64,000 nucleotides of DNA from Branchiostoma floridae (Eukaryota; Chordata; Leptocardii; Amphioxiformes; Branchiostomatidae): assembly GCF_000003815.2 (NCBI RefSeq), contig NC_049981.1, positions 25,655,836 through 25,719,835 on the forward strand, given 5' to 3'. The notes under the pieces were generated by a model. The model saw nothing but the letters and a program-made list of their open reading frames with translations. It was not told the DNA's origin and ran no database searches. Below, in pieces: positions 10,450 through 21,719 of the stretch. Position numbers and translations under genes: made by a program. The number at the start of each line of letters is the position of its first letter. The first letter of the stretch is position 1.

Positions 10450-13400
10450 ATGGAGGGTGGGATGAGCCCGAACATCTCAGACCTTAACTACCACAACGTC
10501 ACGTGGAATGACGAGCGGTTCATCTTCGACAAGTACAAGCAGAGCACGGCCGTCATCGTGATCTTTATCCTGGCCTACCTGTCCATCTTCCTGCTGTGTG
10601 TGGTGGGGAACATCCTGGTCATCCTGGTGATGGTGTTCAACAGGAACATGCGGACAGTCACCAACATGTTCATCACCAACCTGGCTGTGGCGGATCTGCT
10701 GGTCGGAGTCTTCTGTTTACCCTTCAACCTGGCGGACAACATCACTACAAGTAGGTTGTTTTATTGGACTAGTTAAACTGTAATATCCAACACAAAAATT
10801 AGACTTACCCAAAGTTTCGCCTGAACAGCACCAGTCATTGCCAAGGAATGAACAATCCACTGCTGCCGTGGCGTCAAGTAGGTTATTTGTTTGTTAACGT
10901 TGCTGTGTATTCTTTTTGATAGCATTTCCAGTAGATCAGCTTAAAAATCCGTTAGATATAGGCTACGTGAGGCAGAATGTGACTTTAAACACGGGCCTTA
11001 AGCTTTATATCCCATCTGACAGGGTGTCCCTGGCTGAAGCTGCCTTTCCTAGTGGCACAGTTTTGGGTATTAACGTAGGGGTAGCAATGCTTTTATCAGC
11101 TACAGACAGATGTATATAATCTGTACCTTATATTTGTATTTATGTTTATATGTTTATATGATGAAGTCAAGACGTCTAAGCGATAACTAGTTTAGCTGAG
11201 TCCACTAAGTATTCTGCCTTCATCTTCATGTGCCCAGGTTGGCCATTTGATGACGTCATGTGTAAGACATTTCTCACGGTCCAAGTACTGTCTGTGTCAG
11301 CCTCCGTCTTCACACTGATCGCCATCGCTGTGGACAGGTAAGACTTCACACAATCTATGTCACAATTCCCACCTGGGGCCCGGCCGGGCTGTTTGCGGAA
11401 AAGAAGAATTATAGTTTATTCCAATAAATTTGCACAAAGGATGCTGTTGATGCATGCTGTTGATGTTTGGTCTGTTTTGTGTTTTTGTTGTCTTTTATAT
11501 CGTACTTTTCGTTCCCCAAAACTGCCCGGCCGGGCCCCTTTTTGGAAGTGTGATGCTAGCCTTAATAGCGAACCAACAATATGAGAAACAGCTGCGGAAA
11601 GACCTTGTATATTTTTTTAATTACCTTCTAGATTATTGAAAGATCATTGATATAATTGAAATTGGAAAGACCATTGAGGTCGTTGAATTCTCATTGAGAG
11701 GTCAATTAATCTGTGAAAATTCTGGACGCTCAAATAACGTGAAATTTCATATGAGGATAGTTCGGGGAATCTACGCTCAAATGACTTCTCATGTTTTCCG
11801 GGCTTATCAGCTATCAAAAATATATTATCGAGTTTTGTTTGGGCTATTGTTGCTAAATTTGGCTATTGTTGCTAAAACGTCTATTTCAGAGTCATGTATA
11901 GAAGTACTGAAATTCATTTATACACAATACACGCGCAATTTATTAATACATTTTACCCTTCAGATATTACGCAGTGGTGCACCCCACCAGTTCTGGCGTC
12001 ACCAAGCCAGCGATGAGGTACATCCTGGTCAGCGTGTGGCTGGTGGCGGTGTGTACATGCGTGCCCCAGGGACTCGTGTTAACCAGCACAACCTACCAAG
12101 GTTTGTACATGTACTTATTCGTAGACATTCTTGTAGATCATTCATTGTATACAATATTTTGTTCACATATACATTTGTCGCAGACCTTACAAAAGTCGCT
12201 GTACCTTTGTTGTGTCAATAAAGATATCTTTTATCTGTGTATCACCTACGGTGTATTCGGTCTAGCAGTAGGGCTCCAGACGCTATGGACTTTGGTATGT
12301 GGATAGGTACCTGAGGTAGGAGTAATGAGAAGATTTTGCCCCCTCATATCTGACAAGCTGTGGTCACGAGTTTTGCATGGCAGATAGTCCTTGTGTTCGG
12401 GAATAAGTAACATAGCTTTGGGCCCTCTTTTAAATTTCTTTGGAACTGCAGAGGCATTTTAGTTATTCGTTTCCCTAAGTCAGAACCATCATGATTGAGA
12501 CCATGCAGATCACTGAGCGTAAGGATTTTAAGAATTTTATTACCTCCATGAAATGTCATGGAATGGAGGTTATATTTTCTGTTATGTGTCTCTGTCTGTG
12601 TAGATGATTACTTAAGAACGGCTGGATGGATTGGTTTCATACTTGTTGTGTTGGTGGGGTGTGATAAAAGCTCGAATCGATGAGATTTGGGGAGCCGTAT
12701 CTGTCGTTATAATCGATGTAATAATATCAGAAATCACCCCTATATTTGAGATATATTGGTACAGGCATCGTGCTTTATGTGTTTGTTAATGGGCTTAGCT
12801 CCAAGCAGATGGTGAGGTGACAGCTGTTTGGGGAACCCCGAGTTTTTTTAATATGATAATTAGTTTTATTTATGTCTGCTTAGGATATCATGGAGATGTG
12901 AAGCGTAAGTATAATTGTAAGAAGTTGAGGTACATTTAACGATAATACTTAACAGGTATGGATGTCTCACATACTGTGCTGCTGATTTGAGTGACATGGT
13001 GATTAAAATGCCATTAGGTCCTCTCATCTGGGTTGGGTGTCAGAAGTTTTATGGGCGATACAGATGTTCTGATTTTGTTACGATAAGGGACAGTTGTTAG
13101 TTGTCTCTTTCGTAGCCAATGGTACTTGTTTTTTAGCAGACGGGGTTAGCGCCAAGTATTCATCTTACAGTTGGTGTAGGGCTGTCAGAGGAAAGTGTGC
13201 ATCTCGTTTTTGTACCGTGTGAACAGCTGATGTTATGACAAATTGGTGGAAAATCAAATCACCATCTGACTCATCATCATCATCATCAGTCGGCTGCTGT
13301 GCAGTCGGTCACGATTCTATTCCACCTCAGTCTGTCGGCAGCCAGTGCAGCTATAGCAGTAGGGTTCAGGTCGCCCTCCGCGTCCCCCAGCAGGTTTTGT

Positions 13401-15654
13401 ATATACGTCAGGTAGTTCGTCTTCTGACGACCGGGGCGTCGTTTGCCGTGGGAAGGGACATACAAGGCATAAGTCCGCAGAGGCTCTTCTAAAGGCATTC
13501 TGAGAGCGTGTCCAATGAAGCGTAATTGGCGCTGCCTGACTTTGCAGATGAGAGGCTGGGTGTTTGTCACTCTGTATATCTCACTGTTGCTAACACGCTG
13601 GAGACGCTTAATGTTTAACATGATTCTGTAGCATGATGTAGCAAACGAGTTTATCTTATTCTCCATGTCAGACGACAGCACCCAAGATTCACATCCGTAT
13701 AAAAGCACTGGCACACAGGTAACATTAAAGAGCTTGATTTTTGTGGAGGTGGGAAGTGAAGTACTACTCCAGATCTTTTGCAGTTTCCAGAAGGCAGTCC
13801 ATGCAAGAGCCCTTCGCCTAGTGAGGTCGTTTTTACTGGATGCCATCATGCTACCCAGGTATCTAAAGTTGGTTACATTTTTGATTGGCTGGCCGTACAC
13901 CTCCAATGGTGGCTGCGGGCTGCAGTTGATGGTCATGTACTCAGTTTTAGGGACGCTGATGACCAGGCCCAGTTGTGTCCCTGCAGCAGCAGTTCTGTTA
14001 AGTTGTTCTTGTGCTTTGGGGATGGAAGACTCTAGCAAGGCGATATCGTCAGCAAAGTCCATGTCGTTTAAAATCCTAACGGGATATCTTCTAGACTGAC
14101 GAGGGTGAGTAACTATGCCAGAGTCAATATCTTCTGTCGATCTTCTCATCAGAAAGTCGATGAGCACAATGAACAGGAAGGGAGCAAGGACATCACCCTG
14201 CAATACTCCTGTGGTGACTTGAAATGGGTCAGAGATGTTACCATCCACCATAACAGCGCTTTTGGAGTTGTTATAAAGTACATTAATGGCATTGACAATT
14301 GTGAGCGGGATGCCGTAGTGGCGGAGAACAGCGAGCATAACCTTCCTATCGATCGAGTCAAATGCCTTCTTGAAATCTATAAATGTGATGACAAGTGGCA
14401 ATTGGTGAGTTTGGTAGGCTTCCATGATTCTCCGTAGGATGTGCGTTTGCTGGGCACAGCTTCTGCCTCGACGGAAACCAGCTTGGTTGCTTCTTAGGAT
14501 TGGGTCTATGTGGCCTCTTATCCGCATTAACAGTATCTGACTAAAGTTGGCCACATCCCTTCTTCTTTCTGAGTTTCCCAACTTCCTCCCACCACACAGC
14601 TCTGAGGCACATAGTCGAACCTCAATAATGCTGACAACCTTAGACATTTTAAATGCCAAACATCAAGCTTAAGGAACACCACGCTACCATATGCCGTCGA
14701 CCTCTTAAACGCACATTACCCAATTAAGTGTCACATTTTGATAATTACTAATCTGATGGACATCCTCTGTGTCATTAAATAAATACACCACTACTTTCCC
14801 ATACAATTTATATTATATAACCATTACTCTCAAATACAACCGACTATAAACATACATACCATCCACAAAAAAGTAATAAATATTTCATGGAGGTATGAGG
14901 TCCCCGAACTCTAGTTATACATATTTTCACGGAAGGGGAGCGTATTATATTTGTTCCTATTCTTCCGCTTCTTCAATTCAATGACTTTGAGCAGACGACT
15001 GGTTACGTGTAAAATGAGTTACATATCTAACCATTGAATTACTAACTTGATGAAACTATTTACGGAGAAATAAATCTCTCCACAGATGTGTACACGTCGG
15101 ACGGCCAACTCATGACGACTTGTGAGGAAGTGTGGCCTGGAGACCACTACCGTGCTGCGTACGCGCTGGGCCTATTCATCACGAGTTACCTCACCCCCCT
15201 CTTCATAATCGCCGTGTTGTACATAAGAATAAGCATGCGACTGTGGTACAGGCCTAAGCTGGGAGGAAACCAAACCAACTCAGCACTATCCGTGAAAAGT
15301 ACCGAGCCTTTCGTGTCCTACAGTTCCCGGTCGGACAACGCTACACTCCACATGCCGACAGCAGCGCCATCGCCATCTGTCCAGGCACAAATGTCAAAGA
15401 AACTGCACGTCATCAGAATGTTGTTAATTGTAGTGGTCGTGTTCTTCCTATCCTGGCTGCCCATACATGTCTTCAACATTGTTTCCGTCTTTGCCAACCT
15501 GACGGAAAACACGTTAATCATTCTGTATCACTACGTGTTCCCAATAGTGCAGTGTATGGCCTTCATCAACTGCGGGATAAACCCGATCATATACGGTTAT
15601 TACAATAAGAACCTGAGAAAAGCATTTTACCAGCTTATCAGAAAATCATCGTGA
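10450..15654 (+). CDS. RFamide / neuropeptide FF receptor-like GPCR
   Basis: Four coding exons: 10450-10750, 11238-11337, 11964-12100 and 15086-15654, with intron phases 1, 2 and 1, giving 368 residues. It is a class A (rhodopsin-type) receptor with seven membrane spans. The N-terminus carries two sequons (NIS, NVT). TM1 has the GNILVILV pattern, TM2 is [10 protein letters not shown], and exon 2 starts the [10 protein letters not shown] block leading to the TM3 cysteine. DRYY sits at the exon 2/3 junction (residues 133-136), the ECL2 cysteine is in MTTCEE, TM6 has FLSWLP and TM7 has NPIIYGYYN. The GWPFD block, [16 protein letters not shown] and NPIIYGY resemble neuropeptide FF receptors most closely, with QRFP and orexin receptors the next candidates. 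The expected ligand is an amidated RF peptide, and coupling would be through G proteins at the plasma membrane. The ligand is inferred from family resemblance only. Confidence 0.88.
10751..11237 (+). other. GPCR intron 1, with an unexplained open frame
   Basis: The intron runs from a GT donor at 10751 to CAG at 11235-11237. It contains an open frame from about 10916 to 11119 on the same strand that has no ATG until near its end and no recognisable domain. It is left as intronic sequence. Confidence 0.6.
11355..11565. mobile_element. MITE with GGGGCCCGGCCGGG terminal inverted repeats, copy 1
   Basis: About 210 bp in GPCR intron 2, starting some 18 bases after the donor. The left end has GTCACAATTCCC followed by GGGGCCCGGCCGGG. 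The right end is the inverted form, with CCCGGCCGGGCCCC then GGAAGTGTGA. The interior is AT-rich and non-coding. A second copy with the same ends is at 26.84-27.05 kb. The exact ends and target duplication are not resolved. Confidence 0.65.
12101..15085 (+). other. GPCR intron 3, largely repeats
   Basis: The 3-kb intron holds a dispersed repeat at 12540-12960 and the reversed LINE at 13.27-14.66 kb. TACCTCCATGAAAT at 12541-12554 is repeated in inverted form at 14883-14896, so the insertion may be nested inside an older repeat. The block at 14883 (ATTTCATGGAGGTATGAGG) recurs in degenerate form at 26283. Confidence 0.6.
13268..14660 (-). mobile_element. 5'-truncated non-LTR retrotransposon (LINE) with reverse transcriptase
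   Basis: An intact reading frame of about 450 codons (13286-14659) encodes the C-terminal part of a LINE ORF2. RT landmarks are [24 protein letters not shown] (first catalytic Asp), [14 protein letters not shown] and the active-site FADD. It continues through the thumb to the C-terminal GHALRM and KRRPGRQ segments. The 5' RT motifs and any endonuclease are absent, the usual mark of incomplete reverse transcription. The stop codon is itself the first unit of a short (TGA)n tail at 13268-13288. A very short 3' UTR ending in a microsatellite suggests an RTE-like clade, but I cannot assign it firmly. It sits antisense in GPCR intron 3. Confidence 0.85.
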
Positions 15655-17178
15655 ATCAAAACGGTATGAACTTTCGCAGAAGTGTAAAGTATGTGCATGT
15701 ACGACTTTTTTTGGCGACGCCTCAGGGACAAGCCTCTTGTAAAGTGTTGTTTGATCTTGTTTGCGGCCAGCAATAATTCAAAGAATTGTTTCTAAACCAT
15801 GTCATGTAATTTGCGATTGCGTGAAGTATTGCAGAGGCAAAATGTTTGTCATTTGTTAGAATAATGTAACATGTTTTGTATAAAGGTGGGTCTCGATTGT
15901 TACAATGTACTCTGTATCTTTTAACCAGGATTACGACAGACGATATAATGACATATATTCTAAAATTTCAAAGAAAATTCGACAGTCGACAATTTGATTA
16001 CATTTCAACACTAGAACACTCTGACAATGTTAGTTGTTTAGAAGAGAAAATGTATATACATTTGAGCTTGCTCAGTAAAGATAAACAAAAATAAGTGTTG
16101 CATGTATGAATCATTTTTAATCGTTGAAACACTTATAGCCAGGAAAATGGTTGTAGGCTACATGTATATGTGTACCATGCTCCTTGAATTGTATCTTGAA
16201 ATCCATACTGGTTGAATTGAATAACTCCATTTGGTAGAAAGCCCAAAATGTGTACATAGAGGACTGACAATGTAAAATTGTGCAGTATTGTTGTACAGGG
16301 TACACCAGACACGATCTGTGTGTCGACTACGCGCGGTGAAGCAGAACCAAAATGGCGGATTTTTGTGGTACCTGGCCTTGATGACCAGAAAGTCGTGTCT
16401 GAAGAACTGAATAACATTGCTGCAAGGTTTTACATGGCCCATCCACTGAAACACATGCTTGGCCACCAATGACTCCGTTCAAGTTACAACCAGAAACTTG
16501 AGCTCACTAGTAGCTACAAAATAAGGCCAAAGACGCCCCGAGGTAGCCAATTCATCTTTGCTTTTGTGGCTACGATTCTACTCTACGATAGTTCTGGGAA
16601 AGTACGATTTTTTAAACACATCAATCCTAGCTCCGTAACTCTGGTATTTGAAGGTCTGACTGTTTCCTGTCCTTTTTTGAGCTGGAATTAGATACTTATC
16701 AGTCGGTACGTCCACCGTATAATTACATGTGCCTCTAGACGGGCTGGGGATGGGAGTAAGGCCACACCAATATAATTTGTTCTTATATAAAATACAGACG
16801 CAGTTTCGATGTATACAAGTCATTCAAGTATTATATTATTATGCATAGTTCAACTTTCATTTACGTAGCAGCTCTTTTCTGGCGAGAGCTGTGATCGCGG
16901 ATAAATAATCTGCAAATGTGTCTAAATGCAGCAAATGTGTCTAAAAGCAGCAAAGACTGATCGATATAATCTAATATCAATTGACTTTCACAGACTATTC
17001 ACAGAGTCCATATAGATTACAGATCAGCCATATTTGTATCCATAAATGAAGCCCAGGATATCATAAAGGATATATTATGTACATTAAGCTGACTTGCAAA
17101 TGGGTTAAAACGATCAAGGAAAGGTGACAAAAAAAGATTACCAGAAGTCTTTGACAAGCGGAATTCAGTAAGGGCTAG
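15655..17178. other. GPCR 3' region and gap to the LAMP cluster
   Basis: The first few hundred bases are AT-rich and probably 3' UTR of the GPCR, but I see no strong AATAAA there. The overlapping ORFs at 16.1-16.8 kb on both strands have no family signature. Confidence 0.4.
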
Positions 17179-19068
17179 TTAGTACAGATCAGCATAACTA
17201 GTAGCATTTACTGTCCTTTTCTTCACGACAATGTAAGAGACGAGCACGACGACGACCCCAACGCCCATAGCAACACCAATCACAATTTGAACAGTATTGT
17301 CGCCCTTATTTGAGTCCTCCGGGCATTCTTGAGCCGACGAGAACTGACCCGATTTGACCCCGAACGGCTGGAGCTGGACTTTACGTACGAGAATGGACAC
17401 GTCCTTAGTGACGGTGATGTTCATGTCGGCGTTACACATGTAGGACTTGTCGGCGTCAGTGGAGAAGATGTTCATCGTGTTGTTGTTGATAAGTCTGCGG
17501 CCGTCTGGGCTCTTAGTCCCAGGAAAGATGGACGGCAGCTCAGTGTACGAAAAGTAAAACCCGGATACATGGAAGTGATTGTTTGCTTTAGAAAAGTCAA
17601 ACCTCGCCCTAAAGTTGTCGTCATAGAATGTCAAATTCAAATTTGAGTGCTCAACACCACAGAATCCAGTGGCATTTGCAGTTATCGGTAAGTTGAAAAT
17701 GCCTGTACCGGTTTCGTTGTCAGTATTTGTGTAGAGGACTCTGAACTGCAGGCCCATGTCGGCCAGCAGACAGACACGGTCTTTTGTATCCTTGACCTCG
17801 TAATGGCCTTGGGGTGGCTCTGGAGACGGGGTAAGAGGTTTAGGGGTCGTCATTATAGTTGTGGAGTTCTTGACTGGGGCTGTAGTCGTGTTAGACGGTG
17901 GGGCGGTGGGACTGGTAGGTGAGATGGTAGTCCCGTTGCCGATAGGTATTTCTGTAGGTGAGATGGTAGTCCCATTGCCAATGGGAAGTTCTGTAGGTGG
18001 GATGGTAGTCCCGTTGGCAATAGGTATTGCTGTAGGTGGGATGGTAGTCCCGTTGAGAATAGGTATTTCTGTAGGTGGGATGGTAGTCCCGTTGACAATA
18101 GGTATTTCTGTAGGTGGAATGGTAGTCCCGTTGCCAATGGGAAGTTCTGTAGGTGATATGGTAGTCCCGTTGAGAATAGGGATTGCTGTAGGTGGGATGG
18201 TAGTCCCATTGCCAATGGGAAGTTCTGTTGGTGGTATGGTAGTCCCGTTGAGAAGAGGTATTTCTGTAGGTGGGATGGTAGTCCCGTTGCCGATAGGTAT
18301 TGCTGTAGGTGGGATCGTAGTTCCGTTGATAATAGGAATTTCTGTGGGTGGGATTGTGGTGATCTTACCTGGAATTGTGACGGGATGTGGCTTGGTAGTT
18401 TTGGGAGGAGAGGGCGTTGTTATGGAGTCGCTACACGAAGTTGCTTCGGAGAAGTTCCCACTAGCCGGGACGTGGAATGGTTGAACTTGGATAGTGTGAA
18501 TTGCCAGGGTAGAGACTGGTCGGTCAGGGTCGGCAAATGTAAACACCTGCTCTCTGTCGCACGTGTACGAATGAGGAAAGTAAAAACTTGAAGACGTCAG
18601 AAAGGTTTGCAGACCAGACAGAACTGACGATATCTTCTCATTCGCGTTCTTCGCCTCTGGAAACATGTCCGGGTGTAAGGTGTAGTACATGGAGGCATTG
18701 GTCAGCCAAAACACGTCTCTGGTTCGGACAAACGCGAAGTTTAACCCATAAACAGCATCTGCGTCGTTGGCGTTATCCGTGTTGAATCTCAGATCTACGT
18801 GAGCGTGATAGTCGTTATCCACATGTGAGCAGTGTCCGCTGGCGCTGCTGTCTGCCGGGAGAGGGAAGGACGCAGTGGCCGTGGTGTTGTCGGTCTTCGT
18901 GTAACCCACATAAAACATGGCGGTGATATCCAGAAGTAAACATTTGTCATTGTAGACATCCTTCAGCACAAAGTGTCCCTGAGGTGGCGGGGGAATACTG
19001 TTGACCTGCACCCCGACTGTTAGGGCCAGCAGGACCACTGCGTTAACGTTATGGAACACTGTCATCAT
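17179..19068 (-). CDS. LAMP-family lysosomal membrane glycoprotein with two luminal domains and a repeated sequon stalk
   Basis: Single exon of 629 codons from the ATG-ATG pair at 19068, which begins a clean signal peptide; the open frame extends further upstream but only from a TTG. Order: signal peptide, LAMP-type domain 1 (GHFVLKD, CLLLDITAMF, a central Cys, SYTC and a final Cys), a stalk with eleven 13-residue repeats of the NGTTIPPTEIPI type, LAMP-type domain 2 (GHYEVKD, CLLADMGLQF, GFCG, SYMC, EEC), a membrane helix, and a short tail KKRTVNATSYADLY. The four cysteines per domain match the two-disulphide LAMP fold. YADL near the end fits the YxxPhi lysosomal sorting signal. The protein is probably a heavily glycosylated lysosome or late-endosome membrane protein. 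It is the most downstream of three tandem copies. Confidence 0.85.
   Translation of the reverse strand: MMTVFHNVNAVVLLALTVGVQVNSIPPPPQGHFVLKDVYNDKCLLLDITAMFYVGYTKTDNTTATASFPLPADSSASGHCSHVDNDYHAHVDLRFNTDNANDADAVYGLNFAFVRTRDVFWLTNASMYYTLHPDMFPEAKNANEKISSVLSGLQTFLTSSSFYFPHSYTCDREQVFTFADPDRPVSTLAIHTIQVQPFHVPASGNFSEATSCSDSITTPSPPKTTKPHPVTIPGKITTIPPTEIPIINGTTIPPTAIPIGNGTTIPPTEIPLLNGTTIPPTELPIGNGTTIPPTAIPILNGTTISPTELPIGNGTTIPPTEIPIVNGTTIPPTEIPILNGTTIPPTAIPIANGTTIPPTELPIGNGTTISPTEIPIGNGTTISPTSPTAPPSNTTTAPVKNSTTIMTTPKPLTPSPEPPQGHYEVKDTKDRVCLLADMGLQFRVLYTNTDNETGTGIFNLPITANATGFCGVEHSNLNLTFYDDNFRARFDFSKANNHFHVSGFYFSYTELPSIFPGTKSPDGRRLINNNTMNIFSTDADKSYMCNADMNITVTKDVSILVRKVQLQPFGVKSGQFSSAQECPEDSNKGDNTVQIVIGVAMGVGVVVVLVSYIVVKKRTVNATSYADLY
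17921..18360 (-). repeat. 39-bp minisatellite coding the LAMP stalk
   Basis: Eleven near-identical 39-bp units code 13-residue repeats, each bringing one NGT N-glycosylation sequon and a Pro/Thr-rich spacer. Because 39 is a multiple of three, the opposite strand is also open across the array, which explains the long antisense ORFs there. Confidence 0.9.
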
Positions 19069-20827
19069 CTTCTCATGACCAGAATGTGGTGCTGCGAAGT
19101 TGGCAAGAAGGGGCAATAAGGCTTTTCTAGGTCATTAAGGTTGGCTGTTTACTTGACTCTGATACGGGGACAGATCAATGATATCGGAATAAGTCGGGGG
19201 AAAATTTGACTTTCTTTCTTTCATTGTTCTCAATGTAAAATTACTACCTGCCTTTAGGAGTACCATGTCATAACTGAAGTTGCACCTTATTCGTTTCCGC
19301 GGTTGTTTCCACAGTTGTTGAATTGGAAATATGTGCCCGAAGAGCACGGATTTTTCCCTAGGATCAATTGAACTATGAACTTACGAGCAGGACGAAACCC
19401 GTTGACGTGACCACGCGTGTTATGGCGCAGTCACGAGGACAGAGGTGTGACGAGCACCACGCAATGGCCGTCCTCGTTTCGTTTGATCTTTTTCGGTGCC
19501 TTTCCCAATCTAAAAACTCTCCTAGTCCTAAAAATATGTCTCAGATGAAACCAAGTTAGTTAAGCGTGTTAGTTACCCCAACTTTCAGGGTAGAATTTGG
19601 CCATTTTCCCCCTAGCTACGGAACTAATATCTTCATTTACGTCAAATGTAGGACGAAACGTGTTGACATAATTGTGTCGAATACACGCACGAGGCACTGT
19701 AGCGTGAGGAACAGAACACAATCAGTGCCCACTCTGCCTAACCCACTTTCTCCCCTTAAACTCTGGACTTTAACACATGCGCGCTTACTGATAACCTGCA
19801 ATGATATTTCAAATCATAATGCAGAGCCTTCATGAATGGCTCTCACAACGATAGAATATATCTCGCTTGCAGTGTTAGTATTATGGTCCAACTTGCAATT
19901 GCGCTTGCTGTGTGGTTAAGGGAAGGCATATACATTCCACGAGAAATTGTGGAAAATTTCTGAAGATCCCAAAACGAGTCGCCATGTTTTTTTCGTCGAC
20001 AGAACAATAAGTTTGGACTTTGACCAATCATTGTCAGCGGGTTGGTCGGGCGTCCAGGCAGGGCTACGTGCAGGGAAAGATTGACAGATGTCGGATATGA
20101 CTGACATGAATCCAGCTACCTGCAAGATTTAAGTAGATTAAAACGCCACAAGAGCAAGTATTTCTGTCAATTCAGACTATAATTTACATACCTAAAGTTG
20201 TCATAGGCATGGCTATGTCAAAGTTCAAATCGGCATTTGGTATCACATTTTACCAACTTGCAACATAATTTTTTTCTCTTACAAAAGGGCATTTAGACGA
20301 TGGTTTTTAGAAGAAAATATGATAAACTAGCAAGTCAAAAACCCTTCGTCAATCAGTTAACTCGAGCTTCGGTTTCGATAACTCCACGGAAATAGATGGC
20401 TTATCTAGACTTAGAGCACACGCCTCCTACCTGTTCATGTCACACACAAAAATGTAGACGACTACCATTAGGGTCATCATCTACCGGACAGCAGAGATTT
20501 TCATTTGCTGATTGGCTATAACCATATATTGACTGGCGAAACACTGGCGAAGCGGTGGTGTTGACAAACGATCTTAGAATATCTACCAATGTTTCAATTA
20601 TATCTGTAACAAGAAGTGAAGCTTACTAGATAAAGCTACAGTTTCATACACTCAGCATGCTACAGACAATGTCTGAAATATTTTCCATTCACGGAAAAGC
20701 GCCCTCTAGTACGATGCGTTGGTAACAAATTTTGTGCTGGTGAAAATAGGAACCATTCGGGAACAGTTTGGGTTGTTTCTACATGTCACTAAATCTTTCA
20801 TAGTACACTAACACCAGTGACTATATC
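19069..20827. other. intergenic between LAMP genes A and B
   Basis: It holds the putative promoter and 5' region of the downstream LAMP gene. No other coding signal, tandem repeat or RNA gene was recognised. Confidence 0.4.
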
Positions 20828-21583
20828 TTAATCACTATTGAGGCTTCGATAGTCTTGACGCTTTTTTTCGCTCATAATCACGTAAGCGAAAACTCCAGCA
20901 AGCAGCGCCACGCCAGCAATAACACCGATCACAATTGCTGCTATGTTAACGCCGCCCTTGTCACCCGAGTCCTGAGAGCACACTTGAGCCCACGAGAACT
21001 GTCCCGACTTAACCCCGAACGGCTGGAGCTGAACTTTACGAACGAGGATGGACACGTCCTTGGTAACGGTGATGTTCATATCGGTGTTGCACATGTAGGA
21101 CTTGTCGGCGTCTGCAGAGAAGATGTCCATCGTGTTGTTTTTAACCTGTCTGCGGCCGTCTGGGCTCTTAGTCCCGGGAAAGAAGGACGACAGCTCGGTG
21201 TACGAGATTTCTATGGCGGACACGTGGAAGCGACTGGCGCCGGTCCTTCTTGCTGATTTAACGAAGTCGAATGTTACATTAAAGGCGTCATCATGGAACG
21301 TCAAGGTCAGACTGGAGCTGTCCGAACCACAGAACCCTGTGGCGTTGGCAGTTTGTGGTAGATCGAAGACGCTGGTGCCGTCTTTCCCGTCATTTTTTGC
21401 GTACAGGATTCTGAACTGCAAGCCCATGTCGGCAAGCAGACAGATGTGACCCCCAGTGTGGTCTCTCACTGCAAAGTGGCCTTGAGATGGTGGCGAACAG
21501 ACGTTTTGTCGGTTGGACGTAGCCCCCATGCAAAAGACACACAGGAAAAGCACAGTTGTTTTCAACCAGGACATTTTGGTCAT
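20828..21583 (-). CDS. LAMP-family protein with a single luminal domain
   Basis: Single exon of about 250 residues from the ATG at 21583, chosen because it opens the signal peptide (WLKTTVLFLCVFCMG); an upstream in-frame ATG at 21706 would add 41 non-signal residues. One LAMP-type domain is present: GHFAVRD, CLLADMGLQFRI, GFCGSD, SYMCN and a final Cys in AQVCSQD. A membrane helix follows (IAAIVIGVIAGVALLAGVFAYVI in two halves), then a short basic tail with YRSL, a YxxPhi sorting motif. Its domain is closely similar to the membrane-proximal domains of both neighbours, so it is probably a tandem duplicate reduced to one domain. The one-domain layout recalls CD68 or DC-LAMP, but the stalk is missing. 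Confidence 0.85.
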   Translation of the reverse strand: MTKMSWLKTTVLFLCVFCMGATSNRQNVCSPPSQGHFAVRDHTGGHICLLADMGLQFRILYAKNDGKDGTSVFDLPQTANATGFCGSDSSSLTLTFHDDAFNVTFDFVKSARRTGASRFHVSAIEISYTELSSFFPGTKSPDGRRQVKNNTMDIFSADADKSYMCNTDMNITVTKDVSILVRKVQLQPFGVKSGQFSWAQVCSQDSGDKGGVNIAAIVIGVIAGVALLAGVFAYVIMSEKKRQDYRSLNSD

Positions 21584-21719
21584 AGGTACTGTACTATAGC
21601 CCAGTACTGTACATGTGTAGGTCGCATTGAACTGTGCGCGTGGATCTACACTTACACAGAGAGGAGGCCCGGGGTCGAGGTTATGTATGCCTACTGGATG
21701 GACCATGAACTTTGAGCAG

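Noticed and set aside
11694-12221. ORF of 175 codons through GPCR exon 3
   Set aside because: It overlaps the receptor exon in the wrong frame. The receptor frame has the conserved TM4 residues and correct splice phases.
16117-16472. Overlapping ORFs on both strands after the GPCR
   Set aside because: Open frames on both strands without domain content, no consistent splice sites and probably 3' UTR or intergenic.
17853-18484. Long ORFs of 120 and 207 codons in the other frames of the LAMP stalk repeat
   Set aside because: The 39-bp repeat has a length divisible by three and lacks stops in several frames, so the open frames are a by-product of the repeat.
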